Part shown: in pieces, positions 1 through 6,977 of the stretch
Layout: every line of letters starts with the position of its first letter
How positions within the stretch are numbered: position 1 is the first letter of the stretch
Origin: Anaerolineae bacterium
GTDB taxonomy: Bacteria; Chloroflexota; Anaerolineae; Aggregatilineales; Phototrophicaceae
Length of the DNA stretch: 13,409 nt
Direction: 5' to 3'
NCBI GenBank assembly: GCA_028284565.1
Contig: JANQRM010000592.1
Location: forward strand, 1 to 13,409
The notes under the pieces: generated by a model
Told to the model about the DNA's origin: nothing
Database searches by the model: none
Seen by the model: the letters and a program-made list of their open reading frames with translations, nothing else
Made by a program: the position numbers and the translations under genes

Positions 1-230
1 GATAATAACTCCCGCGCTCCGGGATAGTCAGGCGATAAATCAACAACTCGCTGGATAGCCTCACGCCCCTTTGCACCGTCATCGGTTGCATGAGCATAAA
101 GCCACCAGACCGAAGGTTCGTCAGGGTATTTGGCTAAAAGTGGTTCGAGAATATCTTGTGCCTCACCATAACGCTCAGCTTCAATGAGTTCATAGGCTTC
201 TTGTAACAGCGAATCAATTAGTTGACTCAT
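1..230 (-). CDS. TPR-like protein, N-terminal part (runs off left edge)
   Basis: The first 76 codons of a protein that continues beyond the left edge, starting MSQLIDSLLQEAYELIEAER. The visible part reads as helix-turn-helix tetratricopeptide-like units: a helix around residues 5-18, then AERYGEAQDILEPLLAKYP and later a W-W-Y helix followed by AIQRVVDLSPDYPGARELL. The spacing of small and large hydrophobics and the Y-P / S-P-D-Y-P turns are typical of TPR repeats, which serve as protein-interaction scaffolds. No signal peptide or membrane segment is seen, so it is probably cytoplasmic. The start is well supported: a GGAGGG ribosome binding site lies about seven bases upstream of the ATG at 230-228. 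It lies about 100 bases downstream of tRNA-Leu on the same strand with no clear terminator between, so read-through from the tRNA promoter is possible. Its specific function is unknown. Confidence 0.75.
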   Translation of the reverse strand, partial: MSQLIDSLLQEAYELIEAERYGEAQDILEPLLAKYPDEPSVWWLYAHATDDGAKGREAIQRVVDLSPDYPGARELL

Positions 231-278
231 GGACTTCCCTCCACCAGAGGTACAAGGCACAATAAACTAAGCGGAGTG

Positions 279-293
279 TACAACTAAGTTGTA
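279..293. repeat. Short perfect palindrome upstream of TPR gene
   Basis: TACAACTAAGTTGTA is a 15-base palindrome with 7-bp arms around a central A. It lies between the 3' end of tRNA-Leu and the start of the TPR-like gene. It could be an operator or a weak hairpin. There is no T-run beside it on the minus strand, so it is not a convincing intrinsic terminator, and chance occurrence is possible. Confidence 0.3.
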
Positions 294-328
294 GATGTCG
301 CAAGCAAGGATGAAGTAGAAAATGGGGA

Positions 329-410
329 TGCCCTGAAGAGGACTCGAACCTCCACCCCGTTAAGGACACGGCCCTCAACCGTGCGCGTCTGCCAGTTCCG
401 CCATCAGGGC
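329..410 (-). tRNA. tRNA-Leu (anticodon GAG)
   Basis: Read on the minus strand, the 7-bp acceptor stem GCCCTGA pairs perfectly with TCAGGGC, and the discriminator base is A. The anticodon stem CACGG/CCGTG closes the loop TTGAGGG, giving anticodon GAG, which reads leucine codons CUC and CUU. The T arm has stem GGAGG/CCTCT (one G-U pair) around the loop TTCGAGT. A long variable region between the anticodon and T arms is the class II feature expected of tRNA-Leu. The 3' CCA is not encoded and must be added after transcription. The total length of 82 bases fits. A consensus promoter lies just upstream at 425-452. Confidence 0.95.
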
Positions 411-424
411 TTGATGCTCGAATA

Positions 425-452
425 ATTATAGTCGTCACTGTCTTGATGTCAA
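425..452 (-). promoter_or_regulatory. Consensus sigma-70-type promoter of tRNA-Leu
   Basis: On the minus strand, TTGACA (452-447) and TATAAT (430-425) are separated by 16 bases. Both hexamers match the housekeeping consensus exactly. The expected transcription start is near 418, about eight bases before the mature tRNA 5' end at 410. This is the strongest promoter signal in the window and suits a stable RNA gene. Confidence 0.8.
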
Positions 453-461
453 TCCTCCCTT

Positions 462-489
462 TTGAACTCAGTATTAGATAGAGTATAGT
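462..489 (+). promoter_or_regulatory. Probable promoter of the plsX operon
   Basis: TTGAAC (462-467), a 16-base spacer and TATAGT (484-489) match the sigma-70 pattern at most positions. A start near 496 would give a leader of about 30 bases carrying the AGGAG ribosome binding site at 518-522. It lies back to back with the tRNA promoter, the two -35 boxes being nine bases apart. No other candidate of this quality was seen before 527. Confidence 0.55.
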
Positions 490-526
490 TGATAGGTTTA
501 AATAAGAGACCAAAACTAGGAGACAT

Positions 527-1537
527 ATGCGAGTTGTTCTCGATGCGATGGGAACAGATAAACGGCCTGTTCCTGATGTTGCAGCTGGCGTATTAGCCGC
601 TAGGGAATTTGGGGGTACCATTATTTTGGTCGGTGATAAAAGCCGTATTCAAGCTGAACTCAACAAGCATCAAACATACGGATTGGAAATTGAGATAGTG
701 CATGCTTCCGATGTAATCCCGATGGATGAACTTCCAAGTGTCGCATTAAAAGCAAGACCAGATTCATCAGTTGCCTTAGGTCTCACGCTTGTTAAGGACA
801 AGCAAGCAGATGCCTTTGTGACAATGGGTAATACAGGTGCAACACACGGAATCGCTACCTTAAAGATACTACGCAGAATTGCTGGGGTGAAACGCCCTGC
901 TCTTTCCGCGATTTTCCCGATACAAGGACATCGCTATATTTTTGTCGATGTCGGTGCAAATACAGATGTAAAACCTGAATGGCTTTATCAATTTGGCATT
1001 ATGGGAAGTGCCTATGCCAAAACAGTTCATCAATTGAAATCCCCTCGTATTGCAGTGATGTCCAATGGTGAAGAAGAAGGCAAAGGGAATCAAGCACTAC
1101 GCTCAGTTTCTGAAATGCTATATAATAGCTCGCTCAATTTTGTAGGGAATATTGAGCCTCAAGATTTGCGAGACGCTGTTGCTGATGTGGTTGTCATGGA
1201 TGGTTTTATTGGCAATCTTGTCCTAAAAACCTTTGAAGCATCGGCAACTTATTTTGCTGACTTGGTACGTGCAGAACTTAAGAAAGACCTACTGTCATCA
1301 ATCGGGGCAATATTATCTCGTCGAGCATTTAATCGTGTTCGACAAGCCTATGATACAACGCAAATTGGAGGTGCGCCTCTTCTTGGGGTAAATGGTGTTG
1401 TTATTATTGGGCATGGTAGTTCTAATGCAGAAACCATCAAAAATGCTATTGGACAAGCTCACCAAGCTGTGTTAGGGAACACAATTCAAGCAATCGAAGA
1501 TGAATTACAAGCGTATAATATAGAGTCAAAAGGATAA
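527..1537 (+). CDS. plsX: Phosphate acyltransferase PlsX
   Basis: PlsX converts acyl-ACP and inorganic phosphate to acyl-phosphate, the acyl donor for PlsY in the first step of phospholipid synthesis. It is a peripheral membrane protein. The 336-residue length is normal. Family signatures are visible in order: the N-terminal VLDAMGTD, FVDVGANTDVKPEWLYQFGI near the middle, NGEEEGKGNQ, VVMDGFIGNLVLKTFE, and the C-terminal GGAPLLGVNGVVIIGHGSSN with the following N-A-E-T-I-K-N-A-I helix. The N-terminal motif reads AMGTD where many PlsX proteins have AMGGD. The start is fixed by AGGAG four bases before the ATG. It is the first gene of a six-gene run. The fabD, fabG and acpP genes often found after plsX are absent, and fabF follows directly. 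Confidence 0.96.
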   Translation: MRVVLDAMGTDKRPVPDVAAGVLAAREFGGTIILVGDKSRIQAELNKHQTYGLEIEIVHASDVIPMDELPSVALKARPDSSVALGLTLVKDKQADAFVTMGNTGATHGIATLKILRRIAGVKRPALSAIFPIQGHRYIFVDVGANTDVKPEWLYQFGIMGSAYAKTVHQLKSPRIAVMSNGEEEGKGNQALRSVSEMLYNSSLNFVGNIEPQDLRDAVADVVVMDGFIGNLVLKTFEASATYFADLVRAELKKDLLSSIGAILSRRAFNRVRQAYDTTQIGGAPLLGVNGVVIIGHGSSNAETIKNAIGQAHQAVLGNTIQAIEDELQAYNIESKG

Positions 1538-1542
1538 GATTT

Positions 1543-2808
1543 ATGGTCGAATTATTACGAGATGGAAACCCCCGTGTTGTCATCACAGGTATGGGAGCTG
1601 TCTCAGCATTAGGGGATGTCAATGAACTTTGGGAGTCATTGAAGGCTGGCAAATCGGGTGTTCGGCGTTTAGAGAATACCGATACCGACCCAATTGCGGT
1701 CAAGATTGGTGCGGAAGTCACTGATTTTGACCCCGATCCATATATTGACCGCAAAGAAGCGCGCCGGATGGGACGTGCGTCTCAATTTGCCATAGCATCC
1801 GCGAAGATGGCTGTCGAAGATGCTGGTTTGACTCCGGAAGACATTGCTGAACAAGGCGAGAGAGTCGGCACTGTTGTTGGAACAACTTTAGGTTGTTTTG
1901 AGATTTCTCAAGAGAGTATTCATAAGTTTTTGACTGAGGGCTACAAGCGCGCCAATCCAATGTCGCTTATTAACTCTCTCCCCAATATGCCGGGGCATTA
2001 TGTTAGTCGGATTATGGGTGCATTAGGGCCTCTAATTGTCCCGTCTGTTGCTTGCGCTACAGGTGTACAAGCAATTGGTGAAGGCGTTGACCTCATCCGC
2101 TACGGACGATGTGATATGGCAATTACAGGCGCAGTCGAAGCCGTCATGAAGAATTACCTGCTGGCAGGGTTCGATGCGATGAAAGCAATGACAACCGAAT
2201 ACAATGATGATCCAGAACGAGCCAGTCGCCCCTTCGATGCAGACCGCTCTGGGTTTGTACTAGGTGAGGGTTGTGGCATTTTTGTCCTTGAAAAATTGGA
2301 ACACGCTTTAGAGCGTGGCGCAACCATCCATGCGGAAATATTGGGCTATGCAACCTCGTCCGATGCCTATCATGTCGCGGCTCCTGACCCTGATGGCGCA
2401 GGAGCAATTCGCTGTATGAAGTGGGCTTTGCAAGATGCAAAACTCAATCCAGATGAAATTGGGTACATTAATGCTCATGGAACATCTACAAAAGCAAATG
2501 ATGCTATCGAAACCCATGCCATTAAGCAGGTATTTGGTGAGAAAGCCTATGAAATACCTGTTAGTTCAACAAAGAGTATGCTAGGTCACGCAATGGCGGC
2601 TTGTGCGCCTTTAGAAATTATCGCCTGCATTCAAAGTCTAAAAGACCGTATCATTCACCCAACGATTAATTATGAAACCCCCGATCCGGAATGTGACTTG
2701 GATTATGTACCTAATGCTGCACGAGATGTACCAAACATTAAATATAGCTTGAACAATAACTTTGGTTTGGGCGGACAAAATGGATCGATGGTTTTTGGAC
2801 GTGTCTAA
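1543..2808 (+). CDS. fabF: 3-oxoacyl-ACP synthase II (FabF type)
   Basis: A condensing enzyme that extends acyl-ACP with malonyl-ACP in type II fatty-acid synthesis in the cytoplasm. Its 421 residues are normal for FabF. The Cys-His-His triad is intact: Cys171 in PSVACATGVQAIGEG, His312 in NAHGTSTKANDAIET and His349 in STKSMLGHAMAA, with the conserved Lys344 in the same motif. The N-terminal VVITGMGAVSALG and the C-terminal NNNFGLGGQNGSMVFGR are also typical, and SRPFDADRSGFVLGEG (about 228-243) is the usual KAS signature. The start ATG is five bases after the plsX stop, with AAAGGA inside the end of plsX as ribosome binding site, so translation is probably coupled. A KAS II (FabF) role is favoured over KAS I (FabB), but the two are hard to tell apart by eye. 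Confidence 0.94.
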   Translation: MVELLRDGNPRVVITGMGAVSALGDVNELWESLKAGKSGVRRLENTDTDPIAVKIGAEVTDFDPDPYIDRKEARRMGRASQFAIASAKMAVEDAGLTPEDIAEQGERVGTVVGTTLGCFEISQESIHKFLTEGYKRANPMSLINSLPNMPGHYVSRIMGALGPLIVPSVACATGVQAIGEGVDLIRYGRCDMAITGAVEAVMKNYLLAGFDAMKAMTTEYNDDPERASRPFDADRSGFVLGEGCGIFVLEKLEHALERGATIHAEILGYATSSDAYHVAAPDPDGAGAIRCMKWALQDAKLNPDEIGYINAHGTSTKANDAIETHAIKQVFGEKAYEIPVSSTKSMLGHAMAACAPLEIIACIQSLKDRIIHPTINYETPDPECDLDYVPNAARDVPNIKYSLNNNFGLGGQNGSMVFGRV

Positions 2809-2839
2809 TCGTATCAATTAGAGAGAGTATGCAATCTTT

Positions 2840-4201
2840 ATGGTTATTCGAGTAATTGGCGGGGGTTTAGCTGGCTCAGAAGCGGCTTGGCAATTGGCTC
2901 AACGAGGATTTCAAGTCGAACTTTTCGAGATGCGCCCGGAAAAGACAACAGGCGCGCATGTTTCGAACAAGCTGGGAGAACTGGTGTGTAGTAACTCTCT
3001 TGGCTCAAAGTTAGAAGATCGTGCGACTGGGTTGTTGCTCCACGAGTTAAAGGTTCTACAGTCTATGCTCATTCAGTGTGCTGAGAAATCAGCAGTTCCG
3101 GCTGGGGGTGCATTAGCCGTAGATCGAGAGTTGTTTGCTGAAAAAGTTACCTCAAATATCGAAAACCATCCAAATGTTAAAGTTGTACGAGAGGAAGTCA
3201 CAACACTAAATACAAGCCAACCGACCATTGTTGCCACGGGACCGTTGACATCAGATACTTTAGCTCAAGAAATTGGTCGATTAACAGGTGAAGACTATCT
3301 CTATTTTTACGATGCAATTGCACCCATTGTAGCCTTAGAAAGCATTGATATGTCGGTTGCTTTTCGTGGGAATCGTTGGGATCGCGGAGAGACAGCGGAT
3401 GGTGACTATATCAACTGTCCTATGACCCAAGATCAATATTATCGTTTTGTTGAAGCTCTCCGCAACGCTGAGACGATTGAGTTGCGTGACTTCGAGCGAG
3501 AAGACTCGAATTTCTTCGAGGGATGTATCCCAATCGAGCAACTGGCAAACAGAGGTGACAATACTCTTGCATATGGTCCTATGCGTCCGGTTGGTTTGTA
3601 TAATCCACATACCGAATCGCGCCCCTATGCTATCGTACAATTACGTCGGGATAATTTGGCAAATAGCCTCTATAACATAGTTGGTTTTCAGACTAATCTC
3701 CGCTGGGGAGTTCAACAAGAGATATTACGTCTGATTCCCGGTTTAGAGAACGCTGAATTCGTCCGCTTGGGACAAATGCATCGAAACACCTATATCAACG
3801 CACCCACCCTTCTCAATGCGACTATGCAATTCCGGGACTATCCTAATATCTACTTTGGTGGACAAATCACAGGTGTTGAAGGATATGCAGGCAACATTGC
3901 AACAGGCTTAATCGCCGCAATTAATTTAGGACGACAATTGAACAATCAGAATCAGTGGATACCACCCCAAATAACAATGATTGGTGCTTTGTGCCATTAC
4001 GTGGTGAATGCTGAAGCTGGCACTTTCCAGCCGATGAAGGCAAATTTGGGAATTCTGCCGCCGCTGGAAAAAAAGATTAAGAACAAACGACAGCGGAAAC
4101 AGGCATATATGAACCGCGCCCATGAAGCCATTGCACAAGCAGTACTTGACGTACAAGATGATTATCAAATCTCACTTGAAGGAAATCTAAATGCCCATTA
4201 A
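2840..4201 (+). CDS. trmFO: Methylenetetrahydrofolate-tRNA-(uracil-54-C5)-methyltransferase TrmFO
   Basis: TrmFO (older name Gid) forms 5-methyluridine at position 54 in the T loop of tRNAs, using methylene-tetrahydrofolate as carbon source and FADH2 as reductant. The N-terminus carries the FAD dinucleotide-binding motif VIGGGLAGSEAAWQLAQRG (residues 5-23), followed by FEMRP and LGELVCSNSLGS. Two cysteines match the catalytic pair of the family: Cys50 in LVCSNS and Cys229 in FEGCIPIE. GQITGVEGYAGNIATG (about 341-356) is the C-terminal FAD-contacting block. The 453-residue length is slightly above the usual 435-450. The start at 2840 gives the normal family N-terminus. An ATG at 2829 is out of frame. 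The ribosome binding site is weak (GAGAGAG). The last 11 bases overlap the next gene. Confidence 0.96.
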   Translation: MVIRVIGGGLAGSEAAWQLAQRGFQVELFEMRPEKTTGAHVSNKLGELVCSNSLGSKLEDRATGLLLHELKVLQSMLIQCAEKSAVPAGGALAVDRELFAEKVTSNIENHPNVKVVREEVTTLNTSQPTIVATGPLTSDTLAQEIGRLTGEDYLYFYDAIAPIVALESIDMSVAFRGNRWDRGETADGDYINCPMTQDQYYRFVEALRNAETIELRDFEREDSNFFEGCIPIEQLANRGDNTLAYGPMRPVGLYNPHTESRPYAIVQLRRDNLANSLYNIVGFQTNLRWGVQQEILRLIPGLENAEFVRLGQMHRNTYINAPTLLNATMQFRDYPNIYFGGQITGVEGYAGNIATGLIAAINLGRQLNNQNQWIPPQITMIGALCHYVVNAEAGTFQPMKANLGILPPLEKKIKNKRQRKQAYMNRAHEAIAQAVLDVQDDYQISLEGNLNAH

Positions 4202-5378
4202 AGCTGAACGGCTCCAAAATTTACCTCCTTATATATTTTCTACAATTTCAGACCGTGTAGGTCGCTTGAAGGCTGAGGGGAAGGATGTTGTTCGCTTAGA
4301 TGTTGGTAGCCCAGATTTGCCACCACCAGATTTTGTGGTTGATGCCCTTTATCAATCGGCACAAAATCCTAAGAATCATGGGTATTCTGGGTATCGCGGT
4401 ATTGCTTCATTCAGAGAGGCTGTTGCACGGTATTATCAGGAACGTTTTCAAGTCGATCTAAATTCTGAGACTGAGATTCTTCCACTTATTGGTTCAAAAG
4501 AAGGAATCGTTAATCTATCGATTGCATTCCTAGATAGAGGCGATATCGCACTTGTTCCTGATGTGGGTTATCCGGCATATGCAATGGGAACTCGATTAGC
4601 TGGCGGAACGATTCATTGGCTCCCAACTAGAGCAGAAAATAACTTTCTTACCCAATATACTAATGTGCCAGACAGTGTTCTAACTAAATCCAAATTACTT
4701 TGGACGAACTATCCGAATAACCCAACCGGTGCAGTGGCAAACCCAGATTATTATCGTGGACTTGTTGATTATTGTCAGAAGCACGATATCTTATTGGTCT
4801 CTGATAACCCCTATGTTGATGTCACTTTCGATAATTATGTTGCCTCAAGTGTTTTAGAAGTCGAAGGTTCAAAATCCACAACTATTGAGTTTATGTCGCT
4901 ATCCAAAACCTATAATATGGCGGGTTGGCGGTTAGGCGCGGCTGTTGGAAATGCGGAGGCTCTCAAAGCACTCTTGCATGTAAAAAGTAATGTCGATAGC
5001 GGACATTTTCATGCAATCTATGAAGCTGGAACGACAGCCATTAACAATGTAGATAGTGAGTGGATTCAATCTCGAAACCACACGTATCAACTTCGCCGAG
5101 ATAAAATAGTATCGGCATTAGAAAATTCTATTGTTGAAGTTCATGAGTCGCCAAAGGCAACTTTATATATTTGGGCAAAGATTAAGTCGACAGATGAAGA
5201 TGTTGAATTTGTAAAATCCCTCTTAAATGAAGCACATGTTTCGGTTGCGCCGGGTTCTGCTTACGGTCCTGGTGGCATTGGATATGTTAGAATTAGCCTA
5301 AGCATTCCAGAAGACAGATTAGACTTGGGATTGCAACGTCTTCAATCTTGGTCAGACAGTAAAGCGAATAGCCATTAA
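4191..5378 (+). CDS. dapL: PLP-dependent aminotransferase, probable LL-diaminopimelate aminotransferase
   Basis: A fold-type I class I/II aminotransferase of 395 residues. Lys239 in MSLSKTYNMAGWRLG is the PLP Schiff-base lysine. NNPTG (176-180), D205-N-P-Y208 for the PLP ring, and R367 in YVRISLS for the substrate carboxylate are all present. LDVGSPDLPPP, GYSGYRG, LPLIGSKEGI and VKSNVDSGHF resemble the DapL group, which makes LL-diaminopimelate from tetrahydrodipicolinate and glutamate in one step for lysine and peptidoglycan synthesis. Substrate cannot be proved from sequence, and a general aspartate or alanine aminotransferase remains possible. The start overlaps the end of trmFO by 11 bases, with AAGGAAA at 4179-4185 as ribosome binding site, and the stop overlaps the hflX start by one base. 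Tight coupling on both sides supports one operon. Confidence 0.82.
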   Translation: MPIKAERLQNLPPYIFSTISDRVGRLKAEGKDVVRLDVGSPDLPPPDFVVDALYQSAQNPKNHGYSGYRGIASFREAVARYYQERFQVDLNSETEILPLIGSKEGIVNLSIAFLDRGDIALVPDVGYPAYAMGTRLAGGTIHWLPTRAENNFLTQYTNVPDSVLTKSKLLWTNYPNNPTGAVANPDYYRGLVDYCQKHDILLVSDNPYVDVTFDNYVASSVLEVEGSKSTTIEFMSLSKTYNMAGWRLGAAVGNAEALKALLHVKSNVDSGHFHAIYEAGTTAINNVDSEWIQSRNHTYQLRRDKIVSALENSIVEVHESPKATLYIWAKIKSTDEDVEFVKSLLNEAHVSVAPGSAYGPGGIGYVRISLSIPEDRLDLGLQRLQSWSDSKANSH

Positions 5379-6697
5379 TGACAGATTTTCAAGTATATAC
5401 AGGACAAACAGAGACAGCATTTTTAGTTGGTGTTCATATACGTGGCTCAGACCCCCTACTCTCTACAACAGAATCATTAAGTGAATTAGAACGCTTAGCA
5501 GATACAGCGGGCATGGAAGTTGTTGGACAAGCGATTCAGAATTTATCGAAAATCAATCCAGCGACATTTATCGGGACAGGGAAAGTCCAAGAAATCTATG
5601 ATGAAATTTTAGAACTCGGAGCAAATGTTGTTATTTTCGATGATGAGTTATCCCCACGTCACCAACGGGAATTAGAAAAAACCTTCAAGGAAGACATAAA
5701 AGTATTAGACCGTTCTGCACTAATTCTCGACATCTTTGCTCAACATGCTCACACGCGCGAAGGAGCCTTACAAGTTGAGCTAGCACAATATGAATATCGC
5801 CTACCTCGCTTGACTCGCATGTGGACTCACTTAGCAAGACAAGCTGGCGGTGGTGGTGCAAGGGGTGGCTCTGGAGGAGTGGGATTACGGGGTCCCGGTG
5901 AAACCCAGCTTGAGGTTGACCGACGAGAAATCAGCCGGAAAATCACTTATCTCAAAAAAGAAATAGAAAAAGTCCGCACTCACCGACAGCAGTATCGGAA
6001 CAAGCGACAAAAGTCAGATATTCCAACCGTTACATTAGTAGGTTACACCAACGCAGGTAAATCAACGCTCTTGAATGCCCTGACGGAGTCAGATGTCTAT
6101 GTTGCAGATCAATTATTTGCTACACTTGATCCCACGACACGCCGAGTCACCCTCCCATCAGGTCGAGCGACATTATTCAGTGACACGGTTGGTTTTATTC
6201 AGAAACTGCCGCCAACATTAATCGCCGCATTTCGAGCAACATTGGATGAAATTGCAGATGCTGACTTGCTCTTGCATATGGTAGATGCAAGTCATCCAAA
6301 CGCATTAGAGCATATCGAATCAGTGGAAGATACCTTAGCCCAACTAGATATTTCCGATGTCCCCACTTTGCTCGTTCTTAATAAAGTTGATCTGATTGCA
6401 GATGCTGAAGATCAACAATTACAAATGAACGCTGATGAATATATTGATGTCGTTGAAGTCTCCGCATCCAAAAAAATAGGGTTAGAAAGATTGCTGATCG
6501 CAGTAGACGAAGGGGTATCAGCATCCGACATTTTTGTGGATTTGCTTATCCCCTATGATGAGGGACAATTGGTTTCTCAACTCTTTGAAGTAGCAAAAGT
6601 AGAAAGACAAGACCATACTGAAAATGGCGTGAGGATTCAAGCTCAAGTGCCTCAGAATTCTTTAGCGTCCTTTCAATCCTATCGAGTCGAGATGTAG
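5378..6697 (+). CDS. hflX: Ribosome-associated GTPase HflX
   Basis: HflX binds the 50S subunit and splits stalled or hibernating ribosomes, especially under heat stress. The 439 residues show the usual order: an N-terminal nucleotide-binding-like domain (about 1-150, with FIGTGKVQEI and ELSPRHQRELE), the Gly-rich linker QAGGGGARGGSGGVGLRGPG (155-174) followed by ETQLEVDRR, a coiled helix to about 212, then the G domain. G motifs are G1 GYTNAGKS (222-229), G3 DTVGF (269-273), G4 NKVD (335-338) and a G5-like SASK (362-365), and all look intact. The ATG shares its A with the TAA stop of the aminotransferase gene (TAATG) and has no strong ribosome binding site of its own, which points to translational coupling. 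Confidence 0.96.
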   Translation: MTDFQVYTGQTETAFLVGVHIRGSDPLLSTTESLSELERLADTAGMEVVGQAIQNLSKINPATFIGTGKVQEIYDEILELGANVVIFDDELSPRHQRELEKTFKEDIKVLDRSALILDIFAQHAHTREGALQVELAQYEYRLPRLTRMWTHLARQAGGGGARGGSGGVGLRGPGETQLEVDRREISRKITYLKKEIEKVRTHRQQYRNKRQKSDIPTVTLVGYTNAGKSTLLNALTESDVYVADQLFATLDPTTRRVTLPSGRATLFSDTVGFIQKLPPTLIAAFRATLDEIADADLLLHMVDASHPNALEHIESVEDTLAQLDISDVPTLLVLNKVDLIADAEDQQLQMNADEYIDVVEVSASKKIGLERLLIAVDEGVSASDIFVDLLIPYDEGQLVSQLFEVAKVERQDHTENGVRIQAQVPQNSLASFQSYRVEM

Positions 6698-6709
6698 AGT
6701 AGGAAGTAC

Positions 6710-6961
6710 ATGATGTTCAAACGCCTAGATGAATCGACCTTCTTAACGCAATTGCTTGAGCGTGTGTCCGATTTTCTGGCACGGCGAAGAGGTTTGCCAA
6801 TACTCTTTGGCTTGTTCCTTGTTGTTGTATCCTTCCTTTTACAGTCAATCAATGTCTTTTCCCCTTCCCAACTGTTAGAGTTTTTGGGGGTTGCGTGCTT
6901 GCATGTCGGTGTCTTACTTGCCTTGATTGGTTTACTCATGGCAGAAGTGTTGGGTCAGTAA
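6710..6961 (+). CDS. Small two-helix membrane protein, function unknown
   Basis: An 83-residue protein I do not recognise. The N-terminal 28 residues are charged and amphipathic (MMFKRLDESTFLTQLLERVS, then ARRRG), followed by two hydrophobic segments at about 29-49 (PILFGLFLVVVSFLLQSI) and 58-80 (EFLGVACLHVGVLLALIGLL). The positive cluster RRR just before the first helix predicts a cytoplasmic N-terminus, giving a hairpin with both ends inside. It starts 12 bases after hflX, with AGGAAG at 6701-6706. The second ATG at 6713 is better spaced and equally plausible. It is the last gene of the plus-strand run and ends 16 bases before the convergent propeller gene. The position and membrane pattern favour a real gene. 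Confidence 0.7.
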   Translation: MMFKRLDESTFLTQLLERVSDFLARRRGLPILFGLFLVVVSFLLQSINVFSPSQLLEFLGVACLHVGVLLALIGLLMAEVLGQ

Positions 6962-6977
6962 GTAAGACAGTGACATT

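Noticed and set aside
279..293. Palindrome considered as an intrinsic terminator of tRNA-Leu
   Set aside because: The arms are AT-rich and only 7 bp, and no T-run follows on the minus strand.
214..621. 135-residue open frame on the minus strand covering the tRNA and plsX start
   Set aside because: It reads straight through tRNA-Leu and across two promoters, and its sequence has no family resemblance. It is a shadow frame.
2144..2440. 98-residue antisense frame inside fabF
   Set aside because: It lies opposite strongly conserved fabF codons and shows His- and Arg-rich composition typical of an antisense shadow.
2829..2839. Upstream ATG as the trmFO start
   Set aside because: It is out of frame with trmFO. 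The ATG at 2840 gives the family-typical N-terminus.
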